Under the pieces are notes generated by a model. It saw nothing but the letters and a program-made list of their open reading frames with translations, ran no database searches and was not told the origin of the DNA. The position numbers and the translations under genes were made by a program. Shown in pieces: positions 47,101 through 56,741 of a stretch of DNA of 64,000 bases (positions are counted from its first letter, which is position 1; every line of letters begins with the position of its first letter). The stretch spans positions 682,001-746,000 of the forward strand of contig JAQSEB010000181.1 in NCBI GenBank assembly GCA_030063045.1, given 5' to 3'. This DNA is from Pratylenchus scribneri. Lineage: Eukaryota > Nematoda > Chromadorea > Rhabditida > Pratylenchidae.

Positions 47101-47396
47101 GGATACAGATAACCGATAAAAACCTAAAATAGAGTTTATCCTCGCTTTAGGTAGGAGAACATGGAAGATTTTTGTAAAAATTTTTTCCACAGAAATATTA
47201 TAGCTCTAATTAAAAATCGAATTTAGCTGAAGGCTGGCATCGAATGGAAATGACATTCAAGAATTATCCAGCCGGCATGCGCTATTTGCACTTGGATTTT
47301 GCGGGAGGTGGAATTACCGAAAATACGCAAGGCTGTTTTGCACTCAAATTGGCCAATTGCTCAGTGAAGGCATTGCTCGAAAAGAATGGGGAATAA
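41103..47396 (+). CDS. F-box/FBA protein, array member B, with a retroelement in intron 2
   Basis: Exons 41103-41195, 41330-41580, 46322-46466, 46512-46734 and 47227-47396 give 293 residues, with the same intron phases as its neighbours (0, 2, 0, 1). It starts directly at MTIDLSAASDDGL, lacking the basic extension of members A and D. F-box in exons 1-2; FBA with MDKFRPTIVISEM in exon 4 and EGWHRMEMTFKNYPAGMRYL in exon 5. Intron 2 has grown to about 4.7 kb because a MITE and then an LTR retroelement inserted there, the latter in antisense. The coding exons are all open. Whether the intron is still spliced correctly is unknown. The Fbs1 glycan-contact positions read Asn-Thr-Gln. Confidence 0.83.
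41766..42307 (-). repeat. 3' LTR of the BEL/Pao-like element
   Basis: 542 bp with TG..CA ends. In plus orientation it runs from TGTCGAAAACAAGAAAATGC to CATTCTTGACA. It contains a short tandem repeat of CAAACGGCGGATATTC and several TGCAATTGAAA repeats. The stop codon of the internal ORF lies 25 bp inside this LTR. Confidence 0.93.
42280..45075 (-). CDS. 931-aa polyprotein-like ORF with BEL-type gag start
   Basis: A single exon. Residues about 145-225 match the BEL/Pao gag region (DUF1759-like): RYFSGSRDDWIPFWEIFNAL, then SLTKSEKFELLERSLEDSAQ. An N-terminal coiled, charged segment precedes it. The remainder is Lys/Asn/Ser-rich and I do not recognise it: no CCHC knuckle, no DTG/DSG protease, no YxDD reverse-transcriptase box, no integrase HHCC. 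The C terminus has a repeated Met-Cys pattern (PTMCMNDQMPKMCLNEHVPT) and ends in the LTR. The ORF is fully open over 2.8 kb, which argues for selection or youth. It may encode only structural functions for a trans-mobilised element. Confidence 0.8.
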   Translation of the reverse strand: MMSTPTKLIIQGHAIKANALLAKAIPEPPGPTSTQNQIIRQYYRAKQHHDELVALEQRILDAFWHANEFVRKAIIAQREQIQNSFEEWVNQLRIPELLESLKDKIILWGKFIEILESKIDKDILSLFEKQESEEKHEKKRKERTKIRLRYFSGSRDDWIPFWEIFNALVHQNSSLTKSEKFELLERSLEDSAQPLLDWVGRDEEDYDIAIDFLQKMFENEGKWFKSLNTKNLGSANINSDLNIQKAKNSSEICSLVLKVSNIKSKVDLTVKMDQRKQFQNQESHQIIINQKFQEKICPNSSSTRRDLLSQKQIWKPSSKILVREKPMSNRFNDRSHKFLKSKLSAVCGSIRKSAKEINKAESVHQNQQLFGSQVQNLIQPQNKCNSLVANLHVIEPKEILQLADDKGLKNSKLNMKNPVSGTFGIKLMNVTDGKRETNVSYKSVVKEDQLPIKLSSLMEKKIKIPNKLKQKTVLVQDKPREFGIFFKFRKVKNSVCGLNKKTENPFCQENTKRNNELEKYLNYRSEFVSKSNPFSFCLNKALGLMGKLRSKSNKNMKNKFDYHHPTSLNKNELIPKRINGKRFFKNRVWPNTFKIWKRFKYPKTMEIFARLSANDSAKSNAESAKELAITLEAIGQAGEPESEENNPGFLLTNWKKLKKPVILEQNSFVREHFDLFLCHWVCPTTNKYCPKSDKMTKLWLVLNEFLEIEINKERVSEIICMNKSSLFEPNSKIGLKQFKSEASSRQNLKTNSLKEYYSSLIKLNGEVFYGMKIETKKQKVEFIKAFELQFLIRKQCKRFESLANFQNNLLVKACLIDRLLISFVEIMPFGRQYVILLLSEQLVAERQISGLEMIPQLVNGAHSMPLSCQWRQLPTMCMNDQMPKMCLNEHVPTMCQSGQMCRMGTFQMGSVANEQERTFQLGNVKNEQELC
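45102..45310 (-). repeat. Four hairpin-forming repeats in the element leader
   Basis: TCCTTAACAAACTAAGGA (6-bp stem, 6-base loop) occurs at 45179-45196, 45236-45253 and 45293-45310, and as the shortened TCTTAACAAACTAAGA at 45102-45117. The spacing between successive copies is 57 bp for the last three. They lie between the primer-binding site and the ORF start, where packaging or dimerisation signals are expected. Confidence 0.75.
45372..45389 (-). promoter_or_regulatory. Candidate tRNA primer-binding site
   Basis: TGGCGACTCGACTTCGGA on the minus strand starts 2 nt after the 5' LTR and begins with TGG, complementary to a tRNA CCA end. I cannot assign the tRNA. Confidence 0.6.
45392..45933 (-). 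repeat. 5' LTR of the BEL/Pao-like element
   Basis: 542 bp, reading identical to the 3' LTR at 41766-42307. It should hold the promoter for the minus-strand ORF. Confidence 0.93.
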
Positions 47397-47618
47397 ATGA
47401 GAAGAACACTGAATTCGATTTTCTAATTTAATTATGCTCTAATTTTTGAACTGATTTAAATATCACAATCATAAAATTATTTCGTTATTTTAATTCTATA
47501 AGAAATGCAGTTTTTTGTGCGAATTATCTATCTATTTGATTTTTTTAATAATTTAATTAATGTATTCCAAACTTTTCAAAAATATTTAATCAAGAGAATA
47601 ACAATATCATCGAAAACA

Positions 47619-49951
47619 ATGACCATTGATTTGTCAGCTGCATCCGACGATAGAATCGCTTTGATTCTGTTGAGAGTGCCAGTCAAAGATTTGATTGGAA
47701 AATGCACACAGGTTTTAATTATGTTTTAAAAAATTTGAAAAACATAAGAATTAGAAAAAAGATTCAAAAGATGAAAAATTTCATTAAAAAAACACTAGAG
47801 TTTCTCCTTTTCAACTCAAAAATTGGAAATTTTGATATCAAAAATCTTATAAAAAATTTAAAAAAGTGAATATTAGATTTTCAATCACAGGTCTCACCAC
47901 AATGGAATCGAATCTTATCGGAAAGCTTCTTTTGGCGAAACAAAATGGACTACGATGGATATCATTTGGATTGGCCCAAATTGATTGGCCTTTCCACACG
48001 CGCATTCCAAACTTTGGCATTGAAACATTGCTTCAATCGAAATTTCATCAACGATTGTTGTGAATATGATTGGGATGATTATGAATCCACCTTGCTTATC
48101 GATCCAAGATGGAAAGGATATGAAATTAGGTCTATTTGGCATGGCTATGATGACGGGTTTGTTTTTTAAATAAATTTAAAATTTTATGTGCTTGGAGAGT
48201 AGCCTTTTTTAGTAGATTTTTCATTTTCATGTGACTTAAATAGTAATATTTGCGAATTAAAATGTATTTACTAATAAAAAGGCCTAATTAACAATTTTGG
48301 TTTTTAAGCTTAAAATTAAACAAACATCAAGTTATTTAATAATTTATTTTTTAATATGTAACCATTTTAAAGATTGTATGTAAATCGACTTGAATTTGAT
48401 GATGATTATACGAATATTCTTCCAAGATCTGAGGAACGAATTGAAGTTTGCGTGGCCATTGGTAAAAATCCTTTCTCAAAACGTATTGTCATTAAATTGG
48501 CTGATGAGGGATTAACGGTTAGCATTTTAATTTGTAAAAATATGAAATTATATTATTAAATAAAATTTTGGGCAATCCTAAAGAATCTGGGATACAAAAT
48601 AAATTTTTTTTTAAATCATATTTCTAAAGGTAATCGGAGGCGTAGAACACGATTCTGACATCTATTTTGTCATATCGTACCATCTTGGCAAGATAATGCC
48701 TACTTTTATCAAGAAAATGCAAAGGGAGGACCAGTCAATTTTCAACATATTTTAATATAGCCAACTTATAGCTCAATCATCGCAACTCGGCGAGCTAAAT
48801 CGAATGATACCATTTTTATAAGATAATATTAAGTTTTAGGCAGGTTTAGACCAAAAGAATTATTTTATCTTGGTAAGATTTTTGACTTATAGCTTGTCCA
48901 AAGCTCAATATTACGTAATAATAATGTTACCATTCGATTTGTCTCGCCAAGCTGCGTCGAATGAGCTATAATATGACTATGCAAAAAATTTTCCGAAAAT
49001 TTCCCTTGGTCCCCCTTGACATTTTCTTGGTAAAAATTGGCGTTATCTTACCAAGAAGGCATGTTATGATGGAATGGATGTCAGATTTGAACTCAACATG
49101 AATTTTTACCCTAGAAAATGTGATTTTAAAAAAATTTATTTTGTGTCCCAGATTCTTTAGGATTGCCAAATTTTGTGCCTATTCGCTAAAAAATTATTCC
49201 CTGAAAATGTAAAATAATTAAAATATTATGTAAAATTTATTTTAAATTTAAGGACGAAATTATGGACAATTTCCGGCCAACAATTGTTATCACCGAATTG
49301 GTCGCAAATCGGAAGAATTGTGATTACACATACACAATGAAGTGTTCACTGGAAGTTAACAGTGATCAGCGTCGTTTACCTGGTCAATTTCGAGAGAATT
49401 TTTCAACTGAAAGTCAACGCGAATTCCGATATGAGCACACGGATGAGGATGGCCTTTGGGTTGACGCAACAATCAAAATTCATTTTAGACATTGGAAAAG
49501 TACGTTTTTTTTAAAGAATTTTCGGTATTAGTGTTGTTTTTCGAACCCCTCTCAAACCAGCACCCACCCACAACCTTTATTTTATTTTTCAGTAAAATTC
49601 CTATTAGTGTTTTTTAATCACAGGGAATCCGAACTTAGCATTGGTTTTCATCAGTTTAGCTGGCTGAATTGTTATCGGTTTATTAACAGTTTTGGAAAAA
49701 GTTGAGTCAATTAGAGTGATTTATGGTTCATTTGATAGAGCTCAGGAGCTCACTGAGCTGACTAAAAAAATTCAAATTTAGCTGAAGGCTGGAACCGAGT
49801 GGAATATGCATTTAAGGATTATCCAATTGGCATGCGTTATTTGACTTTCTACTCATCGGGAATTAGCCATCAACAAAATGAAGAAGCCCTATATGCTGTC
49901 AAATTGGCCAATTGCTCAGTGAAGGCATTGTTCGAAAAGAATGTGGAATAA
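47619..49951 (+). CDS. F-box/FBA protein, array member C
   Basis: Exons 47619-47711, 47891-48156, 48373-48517, 49253-49499 and 49782-49951 give 306 residues with the shared phases 0, 2, 0, 1. Starts MTIDLSAASDDRIALILLRV; F-box across exons 1-2. FBA hallmarks are MDNFRPTIVITEL (exon 4), EGWNRVEYAFKDYPIGMRYL and VKLANCSVKAL (exon 5). Exon 3 is the most diverged copy in the array: it lacks the usual IPP..DGEP..PPG segment and has an Asp-rich stretch instead. Intron 3 holds a foldback with an 8-bp duplication. It starts only 223 bp after the stop of member B, in tandem. Fbs1 glycan-contact positions read Asn-Glu-Glu. Confidence 0.86.
48571..49167. mobile_element. Foldback element, GGCAATCCTAAAGAATC family, second copy, in an F-box intron
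   Basis: The inverted ends are GGCAATCCTAAAGAATCTGG and CAGATTCTTTAGGATTGCC. The target duplication AAATTTTG is exact at 48563-48570 and 49168-49175. The arms share ACATCTATTTTGTCATAT-like and ATCTTGG motifs with the copy at 35450-36068. It lies in intron 3 of member C. Confidence 0.92.
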
Positions 49952-50644
49952 ATGGAGGAAAAGAATTTGAATCGATTTTATTTTGATTTTATTTCATCAA
50001 CTTTAAAAAATCCATTTTTATAAAAAAAAATACCATTTATAGCGAATAGTCTGCTGATTTAATCCAATATGTTTTCCTTTTTCAATAATTTCATTTAAGC
50101 TCTAAATAGATACCTAAATTAAAAATTATTTTTAATTATTTTATTAACTTAATATTCATTTAAAAAGGCTTAGAATTCCTAAAGAAGGATTCATAGAAGA
50201 AAGAAATATCAATAAAAACCCAAGCCAATTGAATGGATAGACATAGGGAATTGCAAATAAGGGAAAACTATTTGCGAGGAATATGTCCACTCTATAAATT
50301 TGGGCTCATGGTCAAACCTGCCTGAAGGTGGCCATCCAGTCCACACCTCAATGCGCAGTTTCCTCCGGCAAATATTCACTCATCATTATTTATTCCTTTA
50401 ACTTCACAAATCACAATCGAATAAAATATTCAAATAATATCATTTATTGCCATAGGCATTTTCACTCATTATTTCCGAAATTTGACCTGAAGCAATTTTC
50501 CCAATGATTTTTCCAATTAAAATTTCGCCCCATCCCATCTGAATTTTATGCCTCCATAATTTTAATTTGTTCCAAGAGTGCTTAAATACAAATTTGACCT
50601 CATTTTCGATGCCCCTTTTTCCATTTTATCAAATGAATTCTATA
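49952..50644. other. Intergenic DNA after F-box member C
   Basis: Non-coding as far as I can see, with no clear inverted repeat. Confidence 0.5.
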
Positions 50645-50652
50645 AGAAATTT

Positions 50653-51326
50653 GGTACTTGTCGGCTTTGTATCCTCTTTTTGGGTCAAAATTTTTTCCAA
50701 ATTTTTCGTGAAAAGATATACTAATCGATGCGTCTTGACTTGCTGATTGGCAAAATGTCAACAATTTTGAGCGCGTCAGCTTTTTTGGCCAAGTTATGGC
50801 CATTTGAAAATCACAAAAGTGCTTGGTCCCCCCTATGGGTCTGAACTCGAAAAATTTTTTGAAAATTTTTTCTGTCAAATTATAGCTCATACGACGCGCC
50901 TCGATGAGTAGAGTGTGAATCTGTTATCGGTTTCGCATAAAACATAAAATTAAAAAAGTTACAATCGCGCAAATCTGCGCAGTTCCAACACATTCCAGCG
51001 AAAATAAAATGGCCATAACTTTTTTAATTTTGAGTTTTACGAGAAATAGATAACAGATTCAAGCTTATCTCATCAAAACGCATCGAATGAGCTATAACTT
51101 CACCAAAAAATTTCCAAAAAATTTTTCGTGTTCCAACCCATAGGGGGGACCAAGCACTTTTGCTTTTTTCATGAGGTCATAACTTTTTTATTTTTGAGTT
51201 TTATGTTAAACCGATAACATTTTCGTAGCCAGCACGTCAAGACGCGTCGATTGGTATATCATTTATGAAAATTTTTTTTCAAAAAAAATGCGACTCAAAA
51301 AAGAGGATACAAAGCCGACAAGTACC
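50653..51326. mobile_element. Foldback element, GGTACTTGTCGGC ends, 8-bp target duplication
   Basis: GGTACTTGTCGGCTTTGTAT at the left and ATACAAAGCCGACAAGTACC at the right are exact complements. The flanks AGAAATTT at 50645-50652 and 51327-51334 are exact duplicates. Both arms carry AAGTGCTTGGTCCCCCCTAT-type and AGTTCCAACACATTCCAGCG-type internal modules, also seen in the element at 24367-25190. Confidence 0.92.
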
Positions 51327-51360
51327 AGAAATTTTGTTAAATAGAATTAAGATTTTAAAA

Positions 51361-51406
51361 TCAATTGAATAGCAACATCATCGAAAACAATATCCATTGA
51401 TTTGTT
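51361..51406 (+). pseudogene. Relic of an F-box gene start
   Basis: TCAATTGAATAGCAACATCA then TCGAAAACAATATCCATTGATTTGT matches the leader and first codons of members C and E (AACAATGACCATTGATTTGT in C). The ATG has become ATATCC and the similarity stops abruptly at TTGTTCC. So a further F-box copy once began here and was deleted or overwritten. Confidence 0.65.
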
Positions 51407-52321
51407 CCTTCCACTTTAGGTTTTGGGTCCTCCCCATTTATTTATTCCATCTCAGTCAGCAAAATTGTTTGAGAGGGAAAATCCCACCTTGAGGGCAAAG
51501 TTGCGTCCTTTTTCCATATCTCTCCCTTTCTTCCAGGTTCCCCCCTACTGCTGGGTGCAGACCAACTCTGGGCGCAGGCCAACTGGGCGCGCGAAAGTTT
51601 GGCATATTATAACTTTTGAAGTATTGGACCATTTACAACAAATTTAATGTCTTATTAAAGAGCCAAATCTTAGATATTGATTGGTATATAATTTAAAAAG
51701 ATTGTTTTAGTTTTACCGAAAATATAACTTTGAGAATAAGTCTGACACCATTTTTCATCATTTTTTCGACATTTTTGGTCATAATTCTTTGAATTTTAAA
51801 CCATCCGTCTTATTTTTGCATCATTCGATAGATTTGATTGAGCTCATTAATCTGAAATTAAATTCAATGAAAATCTAAGTGCTTTTCGTATAATGAAGCC
51901 TTGCGCCCAGTTGGCCTGCGCCCAATAGGGACGATCCCCTTTCTTCCTTTCCTTCCTTCCTCTTGTTTTCGCTTTTCGCGCCATCCATTCGCCCTAAAAA
52001 TGAGGATATGGTTTATGGTATGGAGAGAGCACTGGGCCATTGCGCAACGTTGGACGCCGCCGCGATGGATGCCAACAACAACCTGACTGAGCATCGTCCT
52101 CCCTTCAATTTTTCCATTTTTTACCAAAAACACCAAAAATTAAGGAAATGCACTGCATTGGATTTTGCTTGAGGAAAAAGTAACATTTTTCCATCATTTC
52201 ATTATTTTTATTTGAATTGTCCCGTTCCTCGTCAGCTATTTATTTCCCACCACTTTTTTTAACCATTTTAACCGCTTCTAATTTAAAAAATGCCGTTTTT
52301 CATGAAACCTCAAATTAAGGA
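51407..52321. other. Intergenic DNA with a GC-rich inverted motif
   Basis: GGGCGCAGGCCAACTGGGCG at about 51568 is inverted at about 51903 as GCGCCCAGTTGGCCTGCGCC. These may be the ends of a small element of about 350 bp. The rest shows no coding exon I can support. Confidence 0.45.
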
Positions 52322-53392
52322 ATGCATCTTTTACTCATCATTTTCTTCTCAATTTCCTCTCTGCAATTGGCACTTGGTCACCCGTTTGCCCAGGGAAATG
52401 TGTTCATTGTTTTCCACCCATTAAGTGGTTATTACACCTCTGAAAAGAATACAGAAATGGACAATGCCGCCAATCTCGAGCAATCACTTTGGTAACTTTT
52501 CGGGGTAAGATAATTAAATTTGAACTCCGTTTAAAGGTGTCAAGCGGCTAAAAATTTAACTAACCGTTTGCAGATCAAGGTGGCAATATTTGGCGAGTTT
52601 CTTGGAATTTTCTTTTAAAACTGTGCGCTTATTCCATTTTAGTTCGCATAATGCCAAAACCGGAGATAGTGTTTCCAGCGAAGTCAGTCACATAAATCCA
52701 TTCAATTAAATTTTTTTATCGAAATATTTTAATTATTCAGTAGATATAATCGGAAAAGTGATCGTGCTTTTCTGGATTTATTTCCAATTTCGGCCTCGTC
52801 AATTGGAAAATATCGATGCGTAATCACAACGGAGGATGATGTGAATGTGGCCGGCAATTTGTTCGTCTTTATGCGTCCAATTTTGATCAGCAAAATTCGA
52901 TTGGAGCAAGAAAATGAGAATGATTTGTGAGTAAATAAGTGAGATTATTCTGAATCAATCCAAATTATATTGCAGATTTGCTTGGATTGGACCTCCCGTG
53001 GAAGTCCATAAAGGCGACGATGCGATATTGACTTGTCCGGCCATTGGTTATCCTTTGCCCCAAATTCGATGGTTCAAGGATGGAGAGCCCATCGGTAAAT
53101 TAAAATTAGCATAGTATTCTTAATTCACTTATTTTTAAGAGGAAATTTATGGCCAATTTACAGCATTTAAATACCATCTGATCGGCCAATCGCTTCACAT
53201 TTTACGTGTGAACCCAGCTGATGAAGCAAACTACAAATGCATTGCAACTAACAAATTCCTTCTTCATATGGCTGGAAAATACAACAGATATCAAGTCACT
53301 TTGGAGCAAAAGCTTCAAATTACTGGTGAGTTAGATCAAATTTAAATACATCATTAATACTGTTTAACATAGAGCGCCATTTTGGCCAATAA
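52322..53392 (+). CDS. Secreted two-immunoglobulin-domain protein, ZIG-like
   Basis: Seven exons in phase give 249 residues: 52322-52491, 52537-52565, 52643-52682, 52741-52926, 52976-53094, 53140-53325 and 53373-53392. A signal peptide starts MHLLLIIFFSISSLQLALG. Ig domain 1 runs from about the Cys of WCQAAKNL to IGKYRCVITTEDD. Ig domain 2 is I-set type: ILTCPAIGYPLPQIRWFKDG, then LHILRVNPADEANYKCIATN. No membrane anchor. Size, signal peptide and two Ig domains match C. elegans ZIG proteins, several of which maintain axon position after development. The very small exons 2 and 3 were chosen because they alone keep the frame and supply the first Cys. It interrupts the F-box array on the same strand. 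Confidence 0.8.
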
Positions 53393-54032
53393 TTGGCATC
53401 AAAACAAACAACAACATTTTATATGGAATAATGAATGTTGAAGAAAGAAAAAAGCCTCATTTTTTACCGTAACTTGTGGGTTATTTATGTGCAATTCTTT
53501 TTGGGTCTACTAGGGAAAGGTAACGGTAAAACTCATGGGTTATCCGGTATAAGGTTATGGTCATCTAGGCATAGGTATCATCTGCCGTATTCCTATCCCT
53601 AATATCTTAATCACCCACAAGTTGGCCCTTCATTTCAGAACCGTTTGCACATAGATAACCCTAAAGTACTTTTTTCTTTGATGGCTTCCATTCCCGTCCC
53701 TTCAATAATACAAAACATTGACCAATGTTGCATTTTTATACTATTTAAAATATTTAATAATTTTTTTCTTTGTTTCTTTCGCCTAATTTCTTCCCACTTC
53801 CAATTCCAATTGATTGAATGAATTTCTCTCAAAAAAAAATATTTGAAGGAAAATCTTTTGAATAAAATTCCTCTAATTATGCCTGTAGGGTGAAATTAAC
53901 AAAAAAATAATTGTTTTTTAATTGAATTTTTGTCCTCATGGAAATAGGCCTTAGGCCGAATAAATGACTTGGTGAATGTATCAAAATTTAAAAAGAAAAC
54001 ATTTCTTCAAATAAATATTCTTTAAATTAACT
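53393..54032. other. 3' flank of the ZIG-like gene
   Basis: AT-rich, no further coding exon that I can support. It separates the ZIG-like gene from a convergent minus-strand ORF. Confidence 0.4.
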
Positions 54033-54218
54033 CTATTCTTCTCCTTTCATTGTGCCATTGAGACCATCGGGAATTGCCGGTTCATCATCAACAGCAGGCA
54101 CCTTTGGGTTATCGGAAACATCGGGCATTGGCACTTGTGGCATGGGAATAGTGAAGACTAATGCTCTGATGGAATAATGGAAATCGAAAGAAGAAAAAAT
54201 CATCAATAAAATTTGCAT
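54033..54218 (-). CDS. Possible small secreted Pro-rich peptide
   Basis: A 61-codon single-exon ORF. The first 19 or so residues look like a signal peptide (MQILLMIFSSFDFHYSIRA). The rest is acidic and proline-rich with a short repeat-like run, IPMPQVPMPDVSDNPKVPAV, ending MKGEE. It is convergent with the ZIG-like gene. I do not recognise it. A single short ORF in AT-rich DNA can be chance, but the composition (Pro, Asp, Val) is unlike random AT-rich translation. Confidence 0.4.
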   Translation of the reverse strand: MQILLMIFSSFDFHYSIRALVFTIPMPQVPMPDVSDNPKVPAVDDEPAIPDGLNGTMKGEE

Positions 54219-54503
54219 TTTGTTATGAAAAGAAGCTTTTCAAATTTCCTGGCTTGGGGTTTTTGTGCAAATCGTCGCCAATTAACACAGCCAAACTGAA
54301 ATTCTTGGAGAAGAGAAGAAGATAATCATTTGGGGGCAAAAATATTTGAATTTTGGTGCAGAAAAATGAGGTGGCAGGAAAAATATTTGCCTTGCTTTTA
54401 ATGGACCAAGAGAATTGGCAAATTTACCCGAACTTTGATATTTCCATTTTATTTTATTTTTTAATATTAAAAATAATGGAATAGACTAGTCTTTTCTTTA
54501 TTT

Positions 54504-55117
54504 GGTAATATTGTCGTTCGTTCCCCCCTTTTTTACCAAAAAAAATTTTTTATTTTATTTTACGCTAAAAACATGAATTTAGGGGTTTTCGATGATGGGG
54601 AATACGAATCTGGCATTAGTTTTTCATTAGCTATATTGGCTGAACCGTTATCGGTTCACAAACCGGTTTCGAAAAATCGAACTTTGGTATTTTCGGTAAT
54701 ATTATATATCAATCGACGCGTATTTACGAGCTAAACACGAATCTGTCATTTGTTTCGCATAAAACACAAAACTAAAAAAGTTATGGCCAATTTAGTCACT
54801 TGGGTCATCAATAGCTTATGAAATTTTAAATGGCCATAACTTTTTTAGTTTTGTGTTTTATGCGAAACTAATGGCAGATTCGCAATCAGCTATTCGAGGC
54901 GCGTCGATTGATGTATAATTTGACCCAAAATACCAAAGTTCGATTTTTCGAAACCGGTTTGTGAACCGATAACGGTTCAGCCAATATAGCTAATGAAAAA
55001 CTAATGCCAGATTCGTATTCCCCATCATCGAAAACCCCTAAATTCATGTTTTTAGCGTAAAATAAAATAAAAATTTTTTTTTGGTAAAAAAGGGGGGGAA
55101 CGAACGACAATATTACC
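54504..55117. mobile_element. Foldback element, GGTAATATTGTCGTTCG ends, 8-bp target duplication
   Basis: The ends GGTAATATTGTCGTTCGTTC and GAACGAACGACAATATTACC are complements. The flanks CTTTATTT at 54496-54503 and 55118-55125 are exact. Arms pair almost throughout (AATTTAGGGGTTTTCGATGA against TCATCGAAAACCCCTAAATT). Confidence 0.92.
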
Positions 55118-55129
55118 CTTTATTTTTAT

Positions 55130-56530
55130 ATATCAATTTTTTGGTGATAACCTTTTTTTCCTCCAAAAAAAACTTTTTTTCCGCCAAAAAAATCTTTTTA
55201 CCGCCAAGACTTTTTTTCCTCCAAAAATCACTTTTTTACCGCCAATACCTCTTTTTCCTCCAAAAATAACTTTTTTACCGCCAATGACCCACAAAAATGA
55301 AATTTTTGATTTTTTTTTTCTAAAAAATCAAAATTATATTTAATCCAACCCATTTCAAACGTTCAATGCTCAAAAAAATCTAAAATTTTTTATTCAAAAT
55401 ATGTTTTAGGGCAACTATTTAGGACTTAGACACGGGTTGGAGCCAGGGGTGCGCACGGGCCGGCCCGATCCGGGCCTAAGCCCGGCCCGGGCCTGGATCG
55501 AAGCGGGCCGGGCTTAGGCCCGGAAGCCCGGTAAAAAATTCATCCCCCAAAAAATGACTTTTTCATTAAAAATTTTAAACATTTTTTGAAATAAAATTAA
55601 TTTTTTCTAATCATTTTTGCACAATTTCTTTTCCTATTTGATACTTGTTACTTGTATCCTTTTTATCCGATTTTTTGATGAGAAAGAAATGTGAAGGGTT
55701 CCCACTTTTGGTGGTAGGGAATATGGTTAGGGTCATTAGGGATTACTGGGATATGTACTATCACTGATTGACCATTCATAACCCGAATCCTGATGACCCA
55801 AAAAGGGGACCCTTCACTTTTTCTCAGTTTCAAAACGCAAATACAAAACAAAACTGTATAAATACCTCAATTTTTCTTTTTAAAATTGCTTCGAAGAATT
55901 ATCAATTTTACCAAAAAATTTTAGGAAAAAATTTTAGGAGAAAAAATTTTTTAAAAAATTTAAGGTGAAAAAATTTTTTTAAAAATTACTACCCGGGCTT
56001 TCGGGCCCAGGCCCGGGCCGGGCCGGGCCGGGCCGAGTGTGGGTGGGCCCGGGCCGGGCCGGGCCCGGATTTCTTGGGCCCGTGCGCACCCCTGGTTGGA
56101 GCATCGGATCTAGGGACTATGGGCTAGGGTTAGGGTAGGTTAGGGTCGGAGCATGGGTCCTAGGGGCTAAGGGCTATGGTTAGGGTAGGTTAGGTTGGGA
56201 GTATGGGTCCTAAGGGTTAGGGGCTAAGGGTCGGAGCAAGTGTTCTAGGGGCTAAGAACAGAATAAGGATATCGTAAGATTAGGATCAGGGCTAAAATAA
56301 AGATTTTTCAAAGCTAAGATTATTTCTTATTTGGCTGAGAGAGGCTTCATTCCATTTATTTTATGATTTTTAGAAAAAAAAATCAAAAATTTCATTTTTG
56401 TAGGTCATTGGCGGTAAAAAAGTGATTTTTGGAGGAAAAAAAAATCTTGGCGGTAAAAAAGATTTTTTTGGCGGAAAAAAAGTTTTTTTTGGAGGAAAAA
56501 AAATAGCATGTAATTTTTTGTGATAAAATG
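55130..56530. mobile_element. Foldback of CCGCCAA / TTGGCGG modules, split by a nested hAT MITE
   Basis: The left arm is runs of TTTTTTTCCTCCAAAAA and TTTTTACCGCCAA. The right arm (56390-56530) is their complements, TTGGCGGTAAAAAAG and GGAGGAAAAAAA. The centre also holds degenerate GGGTTAGGGTAGG telomere-like DNA at 56110-56290. Outer borders are approximate. Confidence 0.7.
55444..56094. mobile_element. Non-autonomous hAT MITE with GC-rich ends and 8-bp target duplication
   Basis: The ends CAGGGGTGCGCACGGGCC and GGCCCGTGCGCACCCCTG are inverted repeats. The flanks GTTGGAGC at 55436-55443 and 56095-56102 are exact. Next to the ends both arms have dense GGGCCGGGCC runs, very unusual in this AT-rich DNA. 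The interior carries an older fragment (GGTTCCCACTTTTGGTGGTA against GACCCAAAAAGGGGACCC). 651 bp. Confidence 0.93.
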
Positions 56531-56741
56531 ACATTTTTATTCAATCCCATTTTTTGCTTGCTTAACAAAGCTTTTGCCGCCTCAATTGATTTTGAAGTAA
56601 ATCATAGAAATATTTTGTTATTTAATTAAAAATTCAACGTTTTGATCGAATTATCGATTGATTCATTTTTACATAAAAAATTGATTTATTAAAATTTATT
56701 CTCAGAATATTCAATCAAAAGAATAACAACACCAAAAAACA

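Noticed and set aside
51864..52172. ORFs of 60-90 codons on both strands before the ZIG-like gene
   Set aside because: They overlap each other on opposite strands, show no domain, and are not bounded by convincing splice sites.
56110..56290. Interstitial telomere (GGGTTAGGGTAGG-like run)
   Set aside because: The repeats are irregular and lie within a foldback element; a similar short ACCCTAACCCTAAC run occurs in a MITE at about 33826.
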